Positions 40,229 through 42,726 of a stretch of 42,726 nt of DNA are shown in pieces; within the stretch, counting starts at the first letter, position 1; every line of letters starts with the position of its first letter. The position numbers and the translations under genes are program-made. The stretch comes from a virus. The notes below the pieces were generated by a model. It made no database searches, was not told the DNA's origin, and saw only the letters and a program-made list of their open reading frames with translations. The stretch is from IMG/VR virus record IMGVR_UViG_3300025044_000049, positions 1 to 42,726 of that record; one strand, given 5' to 3'.

Positions 40229-40572
40229 TACCAAGCAAAATTGAGAGCCTTGTAGAAGCTATTTACCTAGAAGCACAAACACAAGCTTTGGCCAAACTGC
40301 AAGAATCGGAAGCCTTTTGGGAGCAACTAGAAATCGCCACCAAAAAACGGTTAGAAAGAACTTGGTTCTTTTTCTGCAAAGACGTCAATGGCGAGCCAGA
40401 GCTTTATATCTGCCCAGGCGATAGTGGCGATCCGGATGAAGCTGTAACTGTAAGCTTTGCAGAAATGGTAGAGCGCGAGTTATCCGAAGACCCTGAGCAC
40501 TTAGAATTTGTTGCAAAAACACTAGAGAGCGCTGCCCTGAAGTTTCGCGAAAAATTGAGGATTAATAAGTGA
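40225..40572 (+). CDS. Hypothetical early-left protein
   Basis: A 115-residue acidic protein, mostly helical (ESLVEAIYLEAQTQALAKLQESEAFWEQLEIATKKRLERTWFFF ... VSFAEMVERELSEDPEHLEFVAKTLESAALKFREKL). The core strand pair (FCKDVNGEPELYICPGD) is the only beta element. No family is recognised. Its TGA overlaps a GTG start of the next frame. Confidence 0.55.
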   Translation: MIPSKIESLVEAIYLEAQTQALAKLQESEAFWEQLEIATKKRLERTWFFFCKDVNGEPELYICPGDSGDPDEAVTVSFAEMVERELSEDPEHLEFVAKTLESAALKFREKLRINK

Positions 40573-40808
40573 CTAAAAAAGCTTGCGTTGTTATCTGCGG
40601 CGGCCCGTCCAACGACGATGTGCAACGCGTAGTAGCGGCATTATCGGAGCACCGTATAGCGATGCAAGACGAAGTGAACTCGATGCGGGAGTTTAAGATC
40701 ACACCGCACCCTCCCGTCGATATTGAATATGTTTCACCGCGCACAACCGCTCCAGCATACGGGCCGAAAAAGAAGCGTGGCAAGGGCAACAAGTACCATA
40801 GAGTTTAA
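40569..40808 (+). CDS. Small hypothetical protein, last gene before cassettes
   Basis: A 79-residue protein starting at GTG 40569, overlapping the upstream stop, with GAGG nine bases before. The sequence (CVVICGGPSNDDVQRVVAALSEHRIAMQDEV) opens like a small Rossmann-type strand-loop-helix; the C-terminus is basic (GPKKKRGKGNKYHRV). The stop TAA is also the start of the first attC-like site, so this is either a phage gene captured at the cassette border or the first cassette gene. Confidence 0.5.
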   Translation: MTKKACVVICGGPSNDDVQRVVAALSEHRIAMQDEVNSMREFKITPHPPVDIEYVSPRTTAPAYGPKKKRGKGNKYHRV

Positions 40809-40878
40809 CCTTGCGTGTAAGCGGTGGCGAAGCCATCCGTCGCAGTGAAACGAAGCGAAATTAATACGGTTGTTATGG
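40803..40878 (+). repeat. attC-like site 1
   Basis: Begins GTTTAAC at the stop codon of the upstream gene and ends TTGTTATGG. The ends fit the RYYYAAC/GTTRRRY frame loosely (3' core GTTATGG has mismatches). The inside is an imperfect GC-rich palindrome. It separates the 40569 gene from the DUF3850 gene. Confidence 0.5.
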
Positions 40879-40885
40879 TGGATTT

Positions 40886-41152
40886 ATGAAGCGACACAAC
40901 TTGAAGATATTAAAACAGTATTACGAACAGCAGGTTGCTGGGATTAAAAATTTTGAGTTACGACGGCTGGACAGAGATTTTAAAATTGGCGATGAAATCA
41001 AGCTAAATGAGATCGCCCCTGCTGAAAAACTTGGCGAATATAAGCCGACTGGAAACTCTTGTTTGCTTCGCATCACTTCGATAGTTGCAGGGTTTGAAGG
41101 GCTTGAAGATGGTTACGGTATCCTTGGAACTGAACTGGTGTACGCACCATAA
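40886..41152 (+). CDS. DUF3850 (ASCH-like) protein, cassette gene
   Basis: An 88-residue protein that matches the DUF3850 family: KRHNLKILKQYYEQQVAGIKNFELRRLDRDFKIGDEIKL, the typical opening, and LRITSIVAGFEGLEDGYGILGTEL, the closing strand. DUF3850 has an ASCH/PUA-like fold that probably binds RNA or modified nucleotides; the substrate is unknown. It lies alone between attC-like sites 1 and 2, as a one-gene cassette. Confidence 0.8.
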   Translation: MKRHNLKILKQYYEQQVAGIKNFELRRLDRDFKIGDEIKLNEIAPAEKLGEYKPTGNSCLLRITSIVAGFEGLEDGYGILGTELVYAP

Positions 41153-41209
41153 CCCTGAGCACACGGGCGAGCACGCAGTGCGAAGTCCGCGTGCTGTGAG
41201 TTGTTATGA
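41150..41209 (+). repeat. attC-like site 2
   Basis: Starts TAACCC at the upstream stop and ends TTGTTATGA. Inner arms AGCACACGGGC (41158-41168) and GTCCGCGTGCT (41185-41195) pair with two G-T/A mismatches. The arms are repeated almost exactly in site 4. Confidence 0.6.
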
Positions 41210-41223
41210 ATACGGAGAAAAGC

Positions 41224-41508
41224 ATGGAATACCAAGAGATTATGTGGGCAGAAGCAAAACCCGATATTTACGGTGGCGATAACTGCGACCAGATTGAACC
41301 GCGCTGGGAAGCCTACGCGGACGGTGATATGGATTCAGACACTTTTGATCACCCGATTGAGCTTTGCTGCAAAACATTCCCGCCCGGCACAAAAGTGACT
41401 GTTTCTGTGCCCTGCTGCCCTGAGTGCGGACAACAGGTGGAAATGTGCCGCACCGATGATGGATGCGAATTCGACTGGGACGAGTGGGTGCAGAACGAGT
41501 ATTCATAA
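41224..41508 (+). CDS. Hypothetical cassette protein with Cys-rich C-terminus
   Basis: A 94-residue acidic protein (EYQEIMWAEAKPDIYGGDN...). Its C-terminal third has a possible zinc site (CCPECGQQVEMCRTDDGC). ATG 41224 has GGAG six bases upstream, inside the preceding attC end; ATG 41206 is a weaker start. No family is recognised. Confidence 0.6.
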   Translation: MEYQEIMWAEAKPDIYGGDNCDQIEPRWEAYADGDMDSDTFDHPIELCCKTFPPGTKVTVSVPCCPECGQQVEMCRTDDGCEFDWDEWVQNEYS

Positions 41509-41555
41509 CCATTTTATTCAGAAGCCGGAGGTCTGGCTGCAATTGTTTGTTAGCT
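41506..41555 (+). repeat. attC-like site 3 (short)
   Basis: A 50-base site: TAACC at the stop, arms AAGCCGGA (41522-41529) and TCTGGCT (41532-41538), and TTTGTTAGCT at the end. The 3' core GTTAGCT is the closest here to the GTTRRRY consensus. Much shorter than its neighbours, as is normal for attC variation. Confidence 0.5.
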
Positions 41556-41568
41556 GCGGAGGCTGGTA

Positions 41569-41769
41569 ATGCCAATAAAATATGAAGTAAGGCAGAGTGT
41601 TGAATCTGTAAATAAAAGATGGCAGGAAGTTGTTGCGGTTGAGGTTAATGAGCGACTAGGAATGCAGACATTTAAGCGATTAAGTAAAGAGAATCCAAGC
41701 GAATATTTTGAGCTTGTTGAAGTGGAGCAAAAAGAGCGCTGCATACATTTCACAAAAGCAAGCAGCTAA
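41569..41769 (+). CDS. Small hypothetical cassette protein
   Basis: A 66-residue protein (KYEVRQSVESVNKRWQEVVAVEVNERLGMQTFKRLSKENPSEYFELVEVEQKERCIHF), strand-helix-strand in pattern, with GGAGG close upstream of ATG 41569. No family is recognised. It is the only gene between attC-like sites 3 and 4. Confidence 0.6.
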   Translation: MPIKYEVRQSVESVNKRWQEVVAVEVNERLGMQTFKRLSKENPSEYFELVEVEQKERCIHFTKASS

Positions 41770-41833
41770 CCCTTGAGCACACGGGCAAGTGAAGCGCAGC
41801 GTAACGCAGTCCGCGTGCTGTGAGTTGTTAAAA
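41767..41833 (+). repeat. attC-like site 4
   Basis: Begins TAACCC at the stop; inner arms AGCACACGGGC (41776-41786) and GTCCGCGTGCT (41809-41819) are identical to those of site 2. Ends TTGTTAAAA. The shared arms with a different loop show common ancestry, not chance. Confidence 0.6.
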
Positions 41834-41848
41834 AGGCCGGAGACGGAT

Positions 41849-42049
41849 ATGACTGAGCAAGAATATTTTGATGATCTTGATGCCAGTGACGGAGTGATTG
41901 GCGAATGGCGAGAGTGCTGGAAGTGCGGTGGCGAGGGAGTGAGCGACCATGACTGCGGCGAGGACACGTGCTGCTGCTTTATGCCGGAGGATAACGTGCA
42001 GTGCGACATCTGCGACGGAAACGGCGGCTGGTACATAGAGGCCGTTTAA
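41849..42049 (+). CDS. Cassette protein with CxxCxGxG zinc-type motifs
   Basis: A 66-residue protein with two DnaJ-like zinc motifs, CWKCGGEG (about 25-32) and CDICDGNG near the end, plus an acidic cysteine cluster between (CGEDTCCC). The Cys spacing resembles the DnaJ central domain or DksA-like small zinc proteins. The start at 41849 with GGAG six bases upstream is chosen; the frame to 41789 would run into attC site 4. Confidence 0.65.
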   Translation: MTEQEYFDDLDASDGVIGEWRECWKCGGEGVSDHDCGEDTCCCFMPEDNVQCDICDGNGGWYIEAV

Positions 42050-42116
42050 CCCGCAGGACAGCGCGTGAGGAATGAAGCGCAGCGTAATGACGATCCGCTG
42101 CTACTGATTGTTAAAA
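42047..42116 (+). repeat. attC-like site 5
   Basis: Begins with GTTTAAC overlapping the upstream stop (42044-42050) and ends GTTAAAA (42110-42116). The inner GACAGCG and CCGCTGCT arms pair imperfectly. Confidence 0.55.
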
Positions 42117-42132
42117 AGCTTTGCGAGGAAGT

Positions 42133-42477
42133 ATGACAGACAAACCCATTAGGCCAGCAGCAAGCTACGCGCTGCTTATGCCGGAACTGACCGCAGCAGT
42201 GAAACCGCTTGGTTATGCGCTGACACTGCACGGCTCTTTGTGCCGCGATCTCGACTTAGTTGCTGTGCCGTGGGCCGAAGATGCCGCCGAACCGCAAGCC
42301 GTAGTAGATGCAATTACCGCAGCGATTGGCGGCTGGCAGCTACACAAAGAACATGAGCCCGCGATTAAACCCCACGGGAGAATGGTTTACTCAGTGCATT
42401 TTAGAAACGTAACGGGTACGAGCTTGCCGCAAGGTCACCCGTACATTGATCTTAGTGTGATGCCGAGGGCTTTTTAA
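42133..42477 (+). CDS. Nucleotidyltransferase-like small protein, cassette gene
   Basis: A 114-residue protein. GYALTLHGSLCRDLDLVAVPWAEDA (about 28-52) carries the GS...DxD pattern of nucleotidyltransferase-like folds, and PHGRMVYSVHF ... PYIDLSVMPR completes the fold. This family occurs in phages and accessory regions; activity is unproven. ATG 42133 has GAGG upstream. Confidence 0.65.
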   Translation: MTDKPIRPAASYALLMPELTAAVKPLGYALTLHGSLCRDLDLVAVPWAEDAAEPQAVVDAITAAIGGWQLHKEHEPAIKPHGRMVYSVHFRNVTGTSLPQGHPYIDLSVMPRAF

Positions 42478-42534
42478 CCCCAATTAGCAACGGACGTAGC
42501 GAAGCGGAGTTCCGCTTGCCTGATGTTGTTAGTG
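42475..42534 (+). repeat. attC-like site 6
   Basis: Begins TAACCCC at the upstream stop and ends TTGTTAGTG. Inner GCAACGGA and TCCGCTTGC arms pair imperfectly. A further cassette gene follows at 42562. Confidence 0.55.
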
Positions 42535-42561
42535 TGCGGCCAACTACGGAGGGAATAAACA

Positions 42562-42726
42562 ATGTTGATTTGTATTTTGATAGGTGGTTTAGCGATGTTT
42601 TTTGCCGGGACGGCGGCGCAGAAATATCAAGACACGCACAATGCTCAGTGGGCAACCACAACGGTGATTGAGATGGCAATTGGTGGATATTTCTTAATAG
42701 CGGCGATTGGCGCACAAGCACACTAA
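42562..42726 (+). CDS. Small two-segment membrane protein, cassette gene
   Basis: A 54-residue protein, too short to be obvious, with CGGAGGG upstream of ATG 42562. It has two hydrophobic segments (LICILIGGLAMFFAG and VIEMAIGGYFLIAAIGA) joined by a polar loop. It ends with TAA at the last base of the window, so it is complete. No family is recognised. Confidence 0.6.
   Translation: MLICILIGGLAMFFAGTAAQKYQDTHNAQWATTTVIEMAIGGYFLIAAIGAQAH

Overview
The window is a gammaproteobacterial chromosome end (a complete gltX on the minus strand) followed by almost all of a lambda-like temperate siphophage genome. The phage is probably an integrated prophage. The GluRS sequence, the codon use and the attC-like cassette tail fit a marine Cellvibrionaceae-type host, but that placement is only an impression. 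No integrase, tRNA, rRNA or insertion sequence was seen. Neither prophage attachment site could be fixed, because the right end lies outside the window or is hidden by the cassette array.

Layout, left to right. (1) gltX, then about 950 bases with little coding content apart from one possible 42-residue peptide with a strong terminator. (2) An AT-rich accessory ('moron') block: a small minus-strand gene, then a plus-strand trio headed by a perfect LexA-type box. The trio is a small unknown protein, a CsrA-like protein whose start lies behind a CsrA-type hairpin, and an unknown 252-residue protein translationally coupled to it. (3) Late genes on the minus strand from about 26.7 kb down to 4.2 kb. 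Transcription order is lysis (lysozyme-like, holin-like, spanin-like), a gpZ-like protein, terminase (Nu1/gpA-like), gpW, portal (gpB-like), S49 protease with a nested scaffold, decoration protein, a Mu gpT-like major capsid protein, head-tail connectors, tail tube, G/GT chaperones with a -1 frameshift, tape measure, DUF2460, a gpL-like protein, an NlpC/P60 peptidase, a gpJ-like protein, an esterase tail fibre and a LamG-like fibre. (4) The early-right operon on the minus strand (32.2 to 26.9 kb): Cro, a small protein, a CII-like protein, a DksA/TraR zinc finger, primase, helicase, a 12-copy iteron array that is probably the origin, and a Q-like late regulator. A terminator sits between the Q-like gene and the lysis genes, as tR' does in lambda. 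(5) The immunity region: divergent cro and cI with shared operators. CI keeps the residues for RecA-stimulated self-cleavage. (6) The early-left operon on the plus strand (33.6 to 40.8 kb): small unknown genes, a KilAC antirepressor fragment, two PrtN-like regulators, a DUF2303 protein, an Acb2-type anti-CBASS protein, a cupin-like protein and a cytosine-5 DNA methyltransferase. (7) The last 1.9 kb (40.8 to 42.7 kb) is a run of one-gene cassettes separated by six attC-like imperfect palindromes, all in the same orientation.

The most unusual signals are these: a 12 to 13-base motif repeated in the leaders of both early operons, usually in a hairpin loop, which suggests a nut-like RNA element; the iteron array; twin early promoters with the same operator built into the same position; the LexA-box/CsrA-like operon; and the integron-like cassette tail. 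Functional statements rest on recognising protein families and motifs by eye; no database search was run.
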